Part shown: piece by piece, positions 24,281 through 32,010 of the stretch
How the letters are laid out: each line of letters begins with the position of its first letter
How positions within the stretch are numbered: the first letter of the stretch is position 1
Assembly: GCA_030604085.1 (NCBI GenBank)
Contig: JAUVWP010000005.1
Location: 1-37,078, forward strand
Direction: 5' to 3'
Source: Methanosarcinales archaeon
GTDB taxonomy: Archaea > Halobacteriota > Methanosarcinia > Methanosarcinales > Methanogasteraceae
DNA: 37,078 nucleotides
Made by a program: the position numbers and the translations under genes
Notes under the pieces: generated by a model
Database searches by the model: none
What the model saw: only the letters and a program-made list of their open reading frames with translations
What the model was told of the DNA's origin: nothing

Positions 24281-26018
24281 TAGCAGCCGAAAAGCCGTGC
24301 CGGATCATCGCACGAAGCGTCTCTGCAAGTTCCCCAATCGGCATCCGGATCTGCGCCATGCTGTCACGATCGCGGATAGTCACGGTATCGTCGTCCAGAG
24401 TCTCATAATCGATCGTTACTGAAAAAGGCGTTCCGATCTCATCGTTTCTGCGGTATCTCCGCCCGATCGTCCCGGAATCGTCATAACTCACGAAAACCCC
24501 GTTTTCCCGAAGCGTCTCTGCGATCGCAAGCGAAGGTGTGATCAATTCATCCCGCGTGAGAAGCGGAAGTACCGCAACCTGCACAGGCGCAACCTCTGCC
24601 GGAAGATGAAGCACGTTTCGGGTAACGCCAGCCACAAGTTCCTCGGAAAACGAGTGTTCGAGCGCGGCATAGATGATCCGGTCGATGCCGAACGACGGCT
24701 CGATCACATGCGGAATGACCCGCTCGCCGCGAACCTCCTCGATTATGGTCTCGTATTCGACCAGATCCCGCGGAATCGGAACGATCTCGCCATCGATCTC
24801 GATTTTGATCTCGTCGCCCCTGAGATCCTCTTCCCCCAAACCAATGAGCGCTGCAAGAACCTTGCCTGCATTTCCTTTGTAGAGCGGACCTATCACACTC
24901 ATATCCGGCTTCACCGCGATCCGTTCGACCTGTTTTGGGGTGTCGTACTCGATAAGAACAGAAAGATCCTTCTTTGAGTGCTCCGCGTGTGATGACAGGT
25001 CGTAGTCGGTGCGGTCAGCGATCCCGACGATCTCGACCCAGCCGAACCGGTCGGTCAGAACCTCGGCATCCCAGCAATCGACAGCATAGTGCGCCATCTC
25101 GTCTGGCTGGTGCTGCCTGAACCGCAGGCGCGCAGGATCGATGCCCACCCGCACCAGGAAAAGGTGTGTGAGCACGAGATGGTAAGCGAGAAACTCGTGC
25201 GCAACGATTGCACGGTCCACCGCGTCCCTCGCGGTCAGTTCGATGATGCCGCCATCATCTTCGTGTGCAGGGTGCGAGACGCGCTGATGGGGGGCAGGGT
25301 AATACCGGAGAACCATATCCTCGATCATGGAGAATTTCGGATGATTTTTTTCAGTTGGGTTGATGAAAATTTCTGCCTCTGCTTGCGTAAATTCCCTGAG
25401 CCGGATAACGCCCTGACGCGGAGAAATCTCATTTAGGTATGCATATCCGATCTGCGTCACTCCAAACGGGAGTTTCTCCCGATAAAACCTGAAAAGATGC
25501 TCAAAATCAACAAACATTCCCTGAGCAGTCTCTGGCCTGAGATAGCCGACACGCTCTGCACCTGGTCCGATCGTTGTCTTAAACATCAGATTAAAACTGG
25601 AAACATCCCCGAATGTCCCGATGCCACCGCATTGCGGGCATTTTATGCCGTGTTCATCGATCAACCGCTTGATCTCTGATGCAGGCAGTGCATCCGGAGT
25701 CTCGACGATGCCTTCGATCAGGTGATCCGCACGGAATGAATGATCGCACTTGGAACAGACGACCATCGGGTCTGAGAATCCTCTGGTGTGCCCGGACGCA
25801 TCGAAGATCGCCGCAATCCCGATGGTCGGGGTCTCGATCTCGTAGAAACCCTCCTCGATCACGTACATCTTCCGCCAGATATCCTCGATCCTGCGCTTCA
25901 GCATCGCGCCAAGAGGTCCGTAATCGTAAAAACCTGCGGTTCCGCCGTACAGTTCGAAGGAGTTCCAGAGGAAACCTCTGCGCTTTGCCAGTCCGATTAT
26001 CTTCTCGTATTTGTCCAT
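24261..26018 (-). CDS. glyS: glycyl-tRNA synthetase
   Basis: 585 residues from ATG 26018 (MDKYEKIIGLAKRRGFLWNS); the frame reaches 26045 only with a TTG. It is a class II homodimeric GlyRS of archaeal/eukaryotic type: SFELYGGTAGFYDYGPLG, zinc-like CSKCDHSF...CPQCGG, motif 2 YLRPETAQGMFVDFEHLFRF, IGYAYLNEISPRQGVIRLRE, motif 3 in PSFGIDRIIYAALEHSF, and an anticodon-binding domain from about 470 (VQVAVLPLLTRDELITPSLA; YDDSGTIGRRYRRNDEIGTP). It charges tRNA-Gly. It appears monocistronic, with an AT-rich element ATTAATATCC about 45 nt upstream. Confidence 0.97.
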   Translation of the reverse strand: MDKYEKIIGLAKRRGFLWNSFELYGGTAGFYDYGPLGAMLKRRIEDIWRKMYVIEEGFYEIETPTIGIAAIFDASGHTRGFSDPMVVCSKCDHSFRADHLIEGIVETPDALPASEIKRLIDEHGIKCPQCGGIGTFGDVSSFNLMFKTTIGPGAERVGYLRPETAQGMFVDFEHLFRFYREKLPFGVTQIGYAYLNEISPRQGVIRLREFTQAEAEIFINPTEKNHPKFSMIEDMVLRYYPAPHQRVSHPAHEDDGGIIELTARDAVDRAIVAHEFLAYHLVLTHLFLVRVGIDPARLRFRQHQPDEMAHYAVDCWDAEVLTDRFGWVEIVGIADRTDYDLSSHAEHSKKDLSVLIEYDTPKQVERIAVKPDMSVIGPLYKGNAGKVLAALIGLGEEDLRGDEIKIEIDGEIVPIPRDLVEYETIIEEVRGERVIPHVIEPSFGIDRIIYAALEHSFSEELVAGVTRNVLHLPAEVAPVQVAVLPLLTRDELITPSLAIAETLRENGVFVSYDDSGTIGRRYRRNDEIGTPFSVTIDYETLDDDTVTIRDRDSMAQIRMPIGELAETLRAMIRHGFSAATTQSSQ

Positions 26019-26136
26019 AGTTTGATGTGGTGACACCCTGATCAACTCGCTATTGTGGATATTAATTCTTTAACGCTCCCGCCTCATAGTTCCCTATGTT
26101 CCAGAGTTCGAAGGATCGGGCAGGATTGGCATATTT

Positions 26137-26493
26137 TTAACAGGCATCTTCCGCCTCCAGATCCCTTCTCACTTCCAGCATCTTCGTCTTCAACTCCGGG
26201 ATCTCAACCTGAGCCACCTTCCATGTTATTTCCAGATCAAGCCCCAGATAATCGTGAACCAGTATATCCCTCATTCCGGCGATACGCTTCCACGGAATCT
26301 CCGGATACATATCTTTTACCTCTGGAGAAATATTCTTCACAGCCTCACCGATAAGCTCAACTCTCCTGATAATGGCATCCTGCTGTTGCGTGGAGTTTAA
26401 AAATTCTGTTTCCGTTAGCCCCTTTAAATACTCTTCAATCAGCTCGATACACTCCAAAATAAATGATACGTGTATTCTTGGATCCTTTTTCAT
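26137..26493 (-). CDS. hepT: HepT-type HEPN RNase toxin (DUF86)
   Basis: 118 residues, all helical. The HEPN catalytic motif R-x4-H-x-Y is intact: R75, H80, Y82 in RDILVHDY. KDPRIHVSFILECIELIEEY and RRVELIGEAVKNISPEV match DUF86/HepT. HEPN proteins of this group are RNases; characterised examples are neutralised when the MntA partner adds AMP to the motif tyrosine, and tRNA is a known target in some. The start overlaps the mntA stop by 4 nt (ATGA). It is the last gene of the PRC-thg1-mntA-hepT operon. The intact motif suggests an active toxin. Confidence 0.9.
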   Translation of the reverse strand: MKKDPRIHVSFILECIELIEEYLKGLTETEFLNSTQQQDAIIRRVELIGEAVKNISPEVKDMYPEIPWKRIAGMRDILVHDYLGLDLEITWKVAQVEIPELKTKMLEVRRDLEAEDAC

Positions 26494-26771
26494 AATATTG
26501 CCACCTCTTCACTCAATATTCGTTCTTTAAGAAGTGGGTAGAGCGAATTATAAGTTAGAACATCAACTTCGTTCCCTAACCCTCCCTCCAATTCTATTTT
26601 AAGTCCTGCGAGGTCCAACAGACTTGCGCCCTTCGGCAGTTCCACCAGAATATCCACATCACTGCCCGCGCCCGCATCCCCTCTTGCCACCGATCCAAAA
26701 ACCCCTGCTCTTGCTACACCATATTTTTTGAGTATCGGCACGGCTTTCTTCTTAATCTCCTCTACATTCAT
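26490..26771 (-). CDS. mntA: MntA-type minimal nucleotidyltransferase antitoxin
   Basis: 93 residues of the MNT family with the motif G-S-x10-D-x-D complete: G26-S27 in FGSVARGD and D38/D40 in SDVDILVE, plus the third acidic residue in NEVDVLTY. MntA proteins transfer AMP from ATP to a tyrosine of the HEPN toxin and so inactivate it. The ATG is 5 nt after the thg1 stop and its ribosome binding site GGGAG overlaps the last codons of thg1, so translation is coupled to thg1. It overlaps hepT by 4 nt. Confidence 0.92.
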   Translation of the reverse strand: MNVEEIKKKAVPILKKYGVARAGVFGSVARGDAGAGSDVDILVELPKGASLLDLAGLKIELEGGLGNEVDVLTYNSLYPLLKERILSEEVAIL

Positions 26772-26776
26772 CTTCG

Positions 26777-27565
26777 TTAGCTCCCTAAATCCGGTGTCGT
26801 GACTTCAGATAAATACACGCGCTCACCCCCAACCAGCCCCCGCACCATCACGCCCCCTTCCTCAGACGCAAAGATCGGCAGGTCCCAGTTCTGAGCTATT
26901 CTCTTCCGGTTCACGACCACCTCAATATCGCGCACCGGATCATAGCCCGGCTTCGCATATTCCTCCCAGTACACCAGAACACCCCGCCTCTGCCAGAGAG
27001 GTACCTTGTCGAGGTTGATCCCGTGCTGAAAGCACAGTTCGTGGATATCGGACGCTCGCAAACCCCGCATCCTCGATGCGGCATCCTTTCCTGATAAGCC
27101 ATCCGAACGGAGCGTGTAATACCCGTAACCATTGATGCAATTCCGCCACGCCTCTGCCTGCCGCCAGACCAGATATTCGATGATCTGCTCAGGATGCAGC
27201 GGTATCACTCTCCCGTCGAATGCGATAGGAGATATCTTGAGGGACCGGGTAAGCGCGCTTGATATGGAACTCGGCACGACCGAGACGAGTTTCTCGATCC
27301 TGCCATCAAACGGCAGTGCGTCTCTGAAAAGGATGTTAATCTCGTCTGAAAAGGTGTACGCAACTACCGGATAGAGCCCGCTTTGCTGGAAGAATGATTC
27401 TGTTGCATCTGCCATCGCGGATGCAAAACGGTGATCGAACGGCTTCTCAAACCGGTGTTTTCGGAGGAGATTCTTGAAGCTTCTCCCATCTACCCTGATG
27501 ACAATCGGCGGAGTTGCTCTCAGGTCAGCATATATCTCGTGATCCTCGAAATCACTCACTCTCAT
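26777..27565 (-). CDS. thg1: Thg1-like 3'-5' RNA polymerase (tRNA-His guanylyltransferase family)
   Basis: 262 residues. The polymerase-like core has the metal-binding residues in IVIRVDGRSFKNLLRKHRFE (D26) and YTFSDEINILF (D74, E75). Further family marks are RFEKPFDHRFASAMADATES, the VWRQAEAWRNCINGYGYYTL helix and WQRRGVLVYWEE near the C-terminus. Eukaryotic Thg1 adds G-1 to tRNA-His; archaeal Thg1-like proteins extend damaged or truncated 5' tRNA ends in a template-dependent 3'-5' direction. Unlike the Methanosarcina gene I recall, no in-frame amber codon is present. It overlaps the PRC-barrel gene by 14 bp and directly precedes mntA-hepT. Confidence 0.93.
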   Translation of the reverse strand: MRVSDFEDHEIYADLRATPPIVIRVDGRSFKNLLRKHRFEKPFDHRFASAMADATESFFQQSGLYPVVAYTFSDEINILFRDALPFDGRIEKLVSVVPSSISSALTRSLKISPIAFDGRVIPLHPEQIIEYLVWRQAEAWRNCINGYGYYTLRSDGLSGKDAASRMRGLRASDIHELCFQHGINLDKVPLWQRRGVLVYWEEYAKPGYDPVRDIEVVVNRKRIAQNWDLPIFASEEGGVMVRGLVGGERVYLSEVTTPDLGS

Positions 27566-27809
27566 CCTTCTTTGCCAGTCGATTGACCTGTTTCACGAGG
27601 ACGATATCGCCAATCGCAAGCACCCACCGATACGGCAGGATAACCCCTTCCCGGCTCACATCGAACAGTTCTTGATTGACTTTGGTGAGCGCAAGACCTG
27701 TTACCAGCCTATCAGCCGTCTCGATTACGACATCGTTCACATTTCCTACATACAATCCCTTGTCAGTGTATACGTTGAGCCCGAATAGTGATGTCAGTTC
27801 TGCGTGCAT
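27552..27809 (-). CDS. PRC-barrel domain protein
   Basis: 85 residues forming one PRC-barrel (LTSLFGLNVYTDKGLYVGNV, NDVVIETADRLVTGLALTKV, GVILPYRWVLAIGDIVLVKQ). Small archaeal PRC-barrel proteins have been linked to RNA metabolism and to cell division (CdpB type), while bacterial relatives include RimM and photosynthetic H subunits. GGAGGG stands 6 nt before the ATG. It is the first gene of the operon with thg1, mntA and hepT; the 14-bp overlap with thg1 indicates coupled translation. Confidence 0.87.
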   Translation of the reverse strand: MHAELTSLFGLNVYTDKGLYVGNVNDVVIETADRLVTGLALTKVNQELFDVSREGVILPYRWVLAIGDIVLVKQVNRLAKKDESE

Positions 27810-27852
27810 TCAATCCCTCCCTATAGTGTTATAGTATGTGGTAGAATGAACT

Positions 27853-27870
27853 AAAAGGATATATACTTTT
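27853..27870. promoter_or_regulatory. palindromic TATA element between PRC-barrel and protease genes
   Basis: AAAAG-g-ATATAT-a-CTTTT is palindromic apart from the two single bases. It lies about 53 nt from both divergent ATGs (27809 and 27914), so it can direct transcription both ways with leaders of about 25-30 nt. Confidence 0.5.
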
Positions 27871-27913
27871 GCGTGATACGGACAATTAATAGAGACAAAG
27901 ACTTGGAACAATC

Positions 27914-29020
27914 ATGAAAACATCGATCCAGATAGGGAAGGTTATGGGGATACCGATCAAGATTCATATCTCTTTCTTGCTGGTTCTCGTACTATTTCCG
28001 GTCGTCTTCTCAAGCGATGCTGAATTCGGATTCGCTGATGTTGCGTCTGCCCCGCTAAGATATGCGCTCGCGCTGACCCTGACCATCCTCCTATTCTCCT
28101 GCGTGCTGCTGCACGAACTCGGCCACTCGTGGGTTGCGATGAGATATGGGATCGGGATTCGCAGCATCACGTTGATCCTTCTCGGCGGCATCGCAGCGAT
28201 GGAGGAAGTCCCGCGCGATCCGCGTGCCGAGATGCGGATCTCGATAGCAGGTCCTCTGGTATCACTCACGATAGGGGTCTTATGTTATCTGGCGTACCTC
28301 GGACTTGGTATCTACGACATAGTGCAGATCTCCACGATTTCATATATTTCCCGTTTTTTGTGGTCGATTTCATATATTAACATCATATTATTTGTTTTCA
28401 ACCTGATTCCAGCGTTTCCGATGGATGGCGGGCGTGTGCTCAGGGCATGGTACGCAGGAAGGATGCCATATCTTCGGGCAACGAGAAAGGCTGTGCATAT
28501 CGGGAAGATGTTTGCTATTGTGATGGGCGTATTGGGATTGTTTGCCTCCATCTGGCTCATCCTGATCGCTTTCTTCATCTATATCGGCGCATCAGAGGAA
28601 GAGAAGTACGCAGAGGTATCGGTAACGCTTGAGGGCATCAGTGTGATGGACCTCATGACCCGCGAGATCGCGTATGTGCAGGATAACCTGACCATCTCAG
28701 AACTTCTGAGGTTGATGTTTGAGAAGAAACATCTCGGATACCCTGTCGTCGATCAATTTACCGGAAAGATCGTCGGAATCGTGACGTTTACCGATATAAG
28801 GAGCGTTCCGATGAGCGAGCATGGCAACGTGCTGGTGCGGGATGTGATGAAGAATGTTATCTTCATTCCGGAGGATGCCGATGCCATGGACGCGCTTAAG
28901 AGTATGTCCACAGAAAACGTCGGGCAGTTGCTGGTGCAGGATAAGGGGTCGATCACCGGCATTGTGTCCAGAACCGATCTTACAAGATCGATCGAGGTGC
29001 TTGGTTACCATGAGCGATAA
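27914..29020 (+). CDS. site-2 protease family metalloprotease with CBS pair
   Basis: 368 residues. M50 zinc-metalloprotease motifs lie in membrane helices: HELGH (about 67-71, in LLHELGHSWVAMRYGIG) and NLIPAFPMDGGRVLRA (about 163-178) with the third zinc ligand Asp. About six transmembrane helices precede a cytoplasmic pair of CBS domains (about 250-365: VMDLMTREIAYVQDNLTI; VRDVMKNVIFIPEDADAMDA), which usually sense adenine nucleotides. The family cleaves membrane-spanning segments of regulatory proteins; the substrate is unknown. It overlaps the thiI start by 11 bp, so the two genes are coupled. Confidence 0.93.
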   Translation: MKTSIQIGKVMGIPIKIHISFLLVLVLFPVVFSSDAEFGFADVASAPLRYALALTLTILLFSCVLLHELGHSWVAMRYGIGIRSITLILLGGIAAMEEVPRDPRAEMRISIAGPLVSLTIGVLCYLAYLGLGIYDIVQISTISYISRFLWSISYINIILFVFNLIPAFPMDGGRVLRAWYAGRMPYLRATRKAVHIGKMFAIVMGVLGLFASIWLILIAFFIYIGASEEEKYAEVSVTLEGISVMDLMTREIAYVQDNLTISELLRLMFEKKHLGYPVVDQFTGKIVGIVTFTDIRSVPMSEHGNVLVRDVMKNVIFIPEDADAMDALKSMSTENVGQLLVQDKGSITGIVSRTDLTRSIEVLGYHER

Positions 29021-30176
29021 TACTTATGACGTGGTCATCGTCAGGTATGATGAGATCGCACTTAAGAGCCCTCCTGTCAGGCGGCGGTTTGAGGATGTGT
29101 TGATCAGCCGGATCAAGACAGCGCTCTCGAGGCGCGGCATAGACTATTCAGAGGTCACGCGGGAATGGGGCAGGATCTTTGTGCATACGAGCGATCGGGG
29201 TGCCGCAGATGCGATCTCGCGTGTCTTTGGTACGGCATCGGCAAGTCCTGCGATCACAACCGATGCAACGCTCGAAAGCGCGGCAGAGACCGCGGCAGAG
29301 ATCGGCAGAGACTTAATCAAGAACGGCGAGTCCTTTGCGATCCGTGCATCCAGATCGGGAATCCACGATTTCACATCGATCGATCTTGCGATCGCGTGCG
29401 GGGATTCGGTCGTGGGGTGCACCTCGGCAAAGGTTGATCTCACGAACCCTGATCGGGAGATATCTGTTGATATGCGGCAGGAGCACGCCTATATCTACAC
29501 GAGGATCGCTTCCGGAGTCGGCGGGCTTCCGTACGGCACGCAAGGGAAGATGATTGCGCTGGTATCCGGAGGCATCGATTCGCCGGTTGCTGCGTGGATG
29601 CTGATGAGGCGGGGAGCCGAGGTCATCCCGCTCTACTTTGATCTAGAGGAGTTTACAGACCCAAAAAGCAGAGAACTTGCTGAACAGAGCATAAACTCGC
29701 TTTTCGAGTGGAGTTATTCCGATATGACCGCGTACAGGGTTCCTTACGGCGCGGTCCTTAGCGAGATCGCGAGCCACTGCGAGCCGCGTATTACTTGCGT
29801 GATCTGCAAGCGGATGATGTACCGGATCGGAGCGCAGGTCGCAGAGAAGGAAGGCGCCTGCGGCATCGTCACAGGTTCGTCGCTCGGACAGGTCGCATCC
29901 CAGACCTCACAGAATATGTTCGCAGAGATCCACGGACTCGGGATGCCGATCTACCATCCGCTGATCGGGATGGATAAAAGGGAGATCATCGACCGTGCAA
30001 CCCGGATAGGCACGTTTCGGACAGAGAAGCCAGCAATCGAGTGCGCTGCCGTTCCGGACCGCCCGATGACCGCTGCAACGATCGCGAGGGTAGCGGAGAA
30101 TGAAGCGAGGATCGATGTCGCACGTATCGTGTCTGATGCGGTCGCTGGTTCGAGCGTTCTGGAACTGCTCCAGTGA
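29010..30176 (+). CDS. thiI: tRNA 4-thiouridine synthase ThiI
   Basis: 388 residues from ATG 29010, overlapping the protease gene by 11 bp; longer readings enter that gene. An N-terminal ferredoxin-like/THUMP region (about 1-165: RYDEIALKSPPVRRRFEDVL; ESFAIRASRSGIHDFTSIDL) precedes the PP-loop ATPase (SGGIDSPVAAWML, about 184-196). A CxxC (CVICKRMM, about 263) is present, and there is no rhodanese domain, as in most archaea. It makes s4U8 in tRNA and may supply sulfur for thiamine thiazole. Archaeal ThiI uses cysteines of the PP-loop domain, possibly with an Fe-S cluster; that is knowledge of the family. Confidence 0.95.
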   Translation: MSDNTYDVVIVRYDEIALKSPPVRRRFEDVLISRIKTALSRRGIDYSEVTREWGRIFVHTSDRGAADAISRVFGTASASPAITTDATLESAAETAAEIGRDLIKNGESFAIRASRSGIHDFTSIDLAIACGDSVVGCTSAKVDLTNPDREISVDMRQEHAYIYTRIASGVGGLPYGTQGKMIALVSGGIDSPVAAWMLMRRGAEVIPLYFDLEEFTDPKSRELAEQSINSLFEWSYSDMTAYRVPYGAVLSEIASHCEPRITCVICKRMMYRIGAQVAEKEGACGIVTGSSLGQVASQTSQNMFAEIHGLGMPIYHPLIGMDKREIIDRATRIGTFRTEKPAIECAAVPDRPMTAATIARVAENEARIDVARIVSDAVAGSSVLELLQ

Positions 30177-30184
30177 AACTTTGT

Positions 30185-30302
30185 TTCGTGGTGTTCCGTC
30201 TGCGCTCTTTCGCGTCTCGGAACTCTGTCAGACAGATCCGGACTTCTGACACGCCGAAGATTGCGGACGTTCTCTTCTCGGAAGGGCGTCTGAAAGTCCG
30301 TA
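30185..30302. other. hairpin-rich intergenic segment, possible structured RNA
   Basis: In the 251-bp gap between thiI and cofD two hairpins follow one another: GTTCCG...CGGAAC (30193-30223) with an inner GCG/CGC pair, and a long imperfect stem of 30239-30260 with 30273-30300 (CGGACTT...AAGTCCG outer, CCGAAGA...TCTTCTCGG inner). A short palindrome CTGTCAGACAG lies between. No open frame is convincing. It may be a non-coding RNA, an mRNA leader of cofD, or a repeat relic. Confidence 0.35.
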
Positions 30303-30427
30303 TCAAGAATTCCTGTGCAGTCCCAGATGTTTTGACTTTGTATGCACACCTAAGAACGCCACATAATCAGCGCGACCACCCCGTCCCCGAAAACCATATC
30401 ACCAGATCCAGCTAACCGGATAACCGG

Positions 30428-31369
30428 ATGATCGTACTATCAGGCGGAACTGGAACACCGAAACTCCTTGCAGGGATGAGAAAGGTCCTCCCGGAAGAGG
30501 AGATCACAGTGATCGTGAACACGGCAGAGGATACCTGGGTCTCAGGAAACTTTGTCTGCCCTGACATCGACACGGTTCTGTACCTGTTTGCAGACACAAT
30601 CGATGCTGCAAAATGGTGGGGCATCCGCGACGACACATTCACAACCCACGAATCGCTGAAACGAGCCGGACACCCTGAAATCATGCGGATCGGGGACAAG
30701 GATCGTGCGACTCACATACTGCGGTCAGACCTGATCCGAAAGGGGCGCACCCTCACAGAAGCGATCCGTGAACTGGCGCGCTCATCTGGCATACAAGCCA
30801 GCATTCTTCCGATGACCGACCACCCGGTTGCAACACATATCACCACGCCAGAGTGCGAGATGCACTTTCAGGAGTACTGGATCACGCATGGAGGTGATCC
30901 TGACGTGCTCGGCGTAAACATCCATGGCATCGACGATGCCGCGCCGTCTGATGCGGTGCTCTCTGCTCTTGATAGCGACGATTCAGTCCTCATCGGTCCG
31001 AGCAATCCGATAACAAGCATCGGTCCGATACTGAGACTGCCAGGGATGCGCGAGATCCTGCGCGAGAAGATGGTGGTTGCGATAAGCCCGATCATCGGCG
31101 ATGCGCCTGTCAGCGGACCTGCCGGAAGACTCATGCGTGCGTGCGGATACGAGGTATCCTCGGCAGGCGTGCTCGAATGTTATCGCGATCTTCTGGGCGA
31201 TCTTCCAGACGTCTTTATAATCGACAGGGATGATATCGAGATCGGCATCGACGGTGGCGTCGAGATCGTGCGTGCGGATACGATGATGACGTCCGTTGAT
31301 AAGAGTGAGGCGTTGTCCCGGATGGTTGTTGATTCGTTCAGGAATCTGCCGGTACAGGTACATACGTAG
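30428..31369 (+). CDS. cofD: LPPG:Fo 2-phospho-L-lactate transferase CofD
   Basis: 313 residues. It begins with the signature MIVLSGGTGTPKLLAGMRKV and shows IVNTAEDTWVSGNFVCPDID, GDKDRATHILRSDLIRKGRT, LIGPSNPITSIGPILRLPGM and SPIIGDAPVSGPAGRLMRAC. CofD joins the phospholactyl or phosphoenolpyruvyl group to Fo, giving F420-0, the hydride carrier of methanogens and relatives. The ATG follows a short direct repeat (AACCGGAT twice), with no strong ribosome binding site visible. It appears to be transcribed alone. Confidence 0.96.
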   Translation: MIVLSGGTGTPKLLAGMRKVLPEEEITVIVNTAEDTWVSGNFVCPDIDTVLYLFADTIDAAKWWGIRDDTFTTHESLKRAGHPEIMRIGDKDRATHILRSDLIRKGRTLTEAIRELARSSGIQASILPMTDHPVATHITTPECEMHFQEYWITHGGDPDVLGVNIHGIDDAAPSDAVLSALDSDDSVLIGPSNPITSIGPILRLPGMREILREKMVVAISPIIGDAPVSGPAGRLMRACGYEVSSAGVLECYRDLLGDLPDVFIIDRDDIEIGIDGGVEIVRADTMMTSVDKSEALSRMVVDSFRNLPVQVHT

Positions 31370-31407
31370 GTAACTTGTGGGTCATAATTCAGGGATTTGT
31401 ATTGTGT

Positions 31408-31452
31408 GCATCCGTGTTCGGTACAAGCATCAGGGTAAGTTGGCAGTCCCAG
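31408..31452 (+). repeat. GTTCGGT-family repeat, copy 1
   Basis: It contains TGTTCGGTACAAGCA and AAGTTGGCAGTCCC and matches copy 2 (32036-32078) at roughly four of five bases. It lies before the tRNA-Arg gene in the same orientation. Confidence 0.55.
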
Positions 31453-31470
31453 TGGAAAGCCGGGTGACAG

Positions 31471-31480
31471 GTTTATTAAC
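31471..31480 (+). promoter_or_regulatory. TATA box of tRNA-Arg
   Basis: GTTTATTAAC is about 38 nt before the first base of the tRNA, allowing a 5' leader of about 10-15 nt for RNase P removal. Confidence 0.45.
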
Positions 31481-31514
31481 ACCAGCACCGATTCACATAC
31501 ATATCCGAAGCCAA

Positions 31515-31589
31515 GGGTCCGTGGCTTAGCCAGGATATAGCGCCGGCCTTCTAAGCCGGACGTCCCGGGTTCGAATCCCGGCGGGTCCG
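31515..31589 (+). tRNA. tRNA-Arg (anticodon UCU)
   Basis: A full 75-nt cloverleaf: acceptor GGGTCCG/CGGGTCC, D arm GCTTAGCCAGGATATAGC, anticodon stem CCGGC/GCCGG with loop CTTCTAA (anticodon TCT, codon AGA), 5-nt variable loop ACGTC, T arm CCGGG-TTCGAAT-CCCGG, discriminator G73. CCA is not encoded. There is no intron. The acceptor stem closes only with two wobble pairs, G3-U70 and U4-G69, where I would expect Watson-Crick pairs (GGACCCG) in this tRNA. The JAMM gene starts 5 nt downstream. Confidence 0.95.
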
Positions 31590-31594
31590 TAGAG

Positions 31595-31990
31595 ATGCGA
31601 GCAAAAGAGATCAGGGGAATTGCACGTGAGACACTCGAGTTCATACTCGAAGTGAGCAAGTCGACTGCGCCGAACGAATTCGCGGGGTTGTTGCGCGCAG
31701 AGGATGGGATCATCACCGAAGTGGTCGTGCTGCCAGGAACCGAGTCATCAGAGGTGAGCGCGGTCATGCACATCTACATGCTGCCGATGATCTCAGTCGC
31801 AGGCTCGGTGCATAGCCACCCGACACCGAATACCAGACCCTCGCAGCATGATCTGTCCCTGTTTGCACGGACCGGCAACTGCCACATCATCGCCGGTTTC
31901 CCGTACAACGAGCATAGCTGGACGTGCTATGATGCTTATGGAGCGCGGAGAAAACTCCCTGTCCTCGATGTCGACTTTGGCGACGTGTGA
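31595..31990 (+). CDS. JAMM/MPN+ metalloprotease (desampylase-like)
   Basis: 131 residues, a minimal MPN domain. The zinc motif is complete: E28 (NEFAGLL), H73 and H75 (SVHSHPTP), S83 and D86 (SQHDLSLF). Archaeal JAMM proteins such as HvJAMM1 remove ubiquitin-like SAMP proteins from targets; others process ThiS/MoaD-like proteins. No SAMP or E1 gene is in the window, though PAN and ThiI are. The ATG is 5 nt after the last base of tRNA-Arg, so the gene must be transcribed through the tRNA and freed by tRNA 3' processing, leaving a 5-nt leader. Confidence 0.88.
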   Translation: MRAKEIRGIARETLEFILEVSKSTAPNEFAGLLRAEDGIITEVVVLPGTESSEVSAVMHIYMLPMISVAGSVHSHPTPNTRPSQHDLSLFARTGNCHIIAGFPYNEHSWTCYDAYGARRKLPVLDVDFGDV

Positions 31991-32010
31991 TGCGGTGAAT
32001 TCCTCAGGAT

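Noticed and set aside
31180-31773. Minus-strand open frame of 197 codons across the tRNA and the cofD end
   Set aside because: It runs antisense through a tRNA and parts of two well-supported genes and has no recognisable domain.
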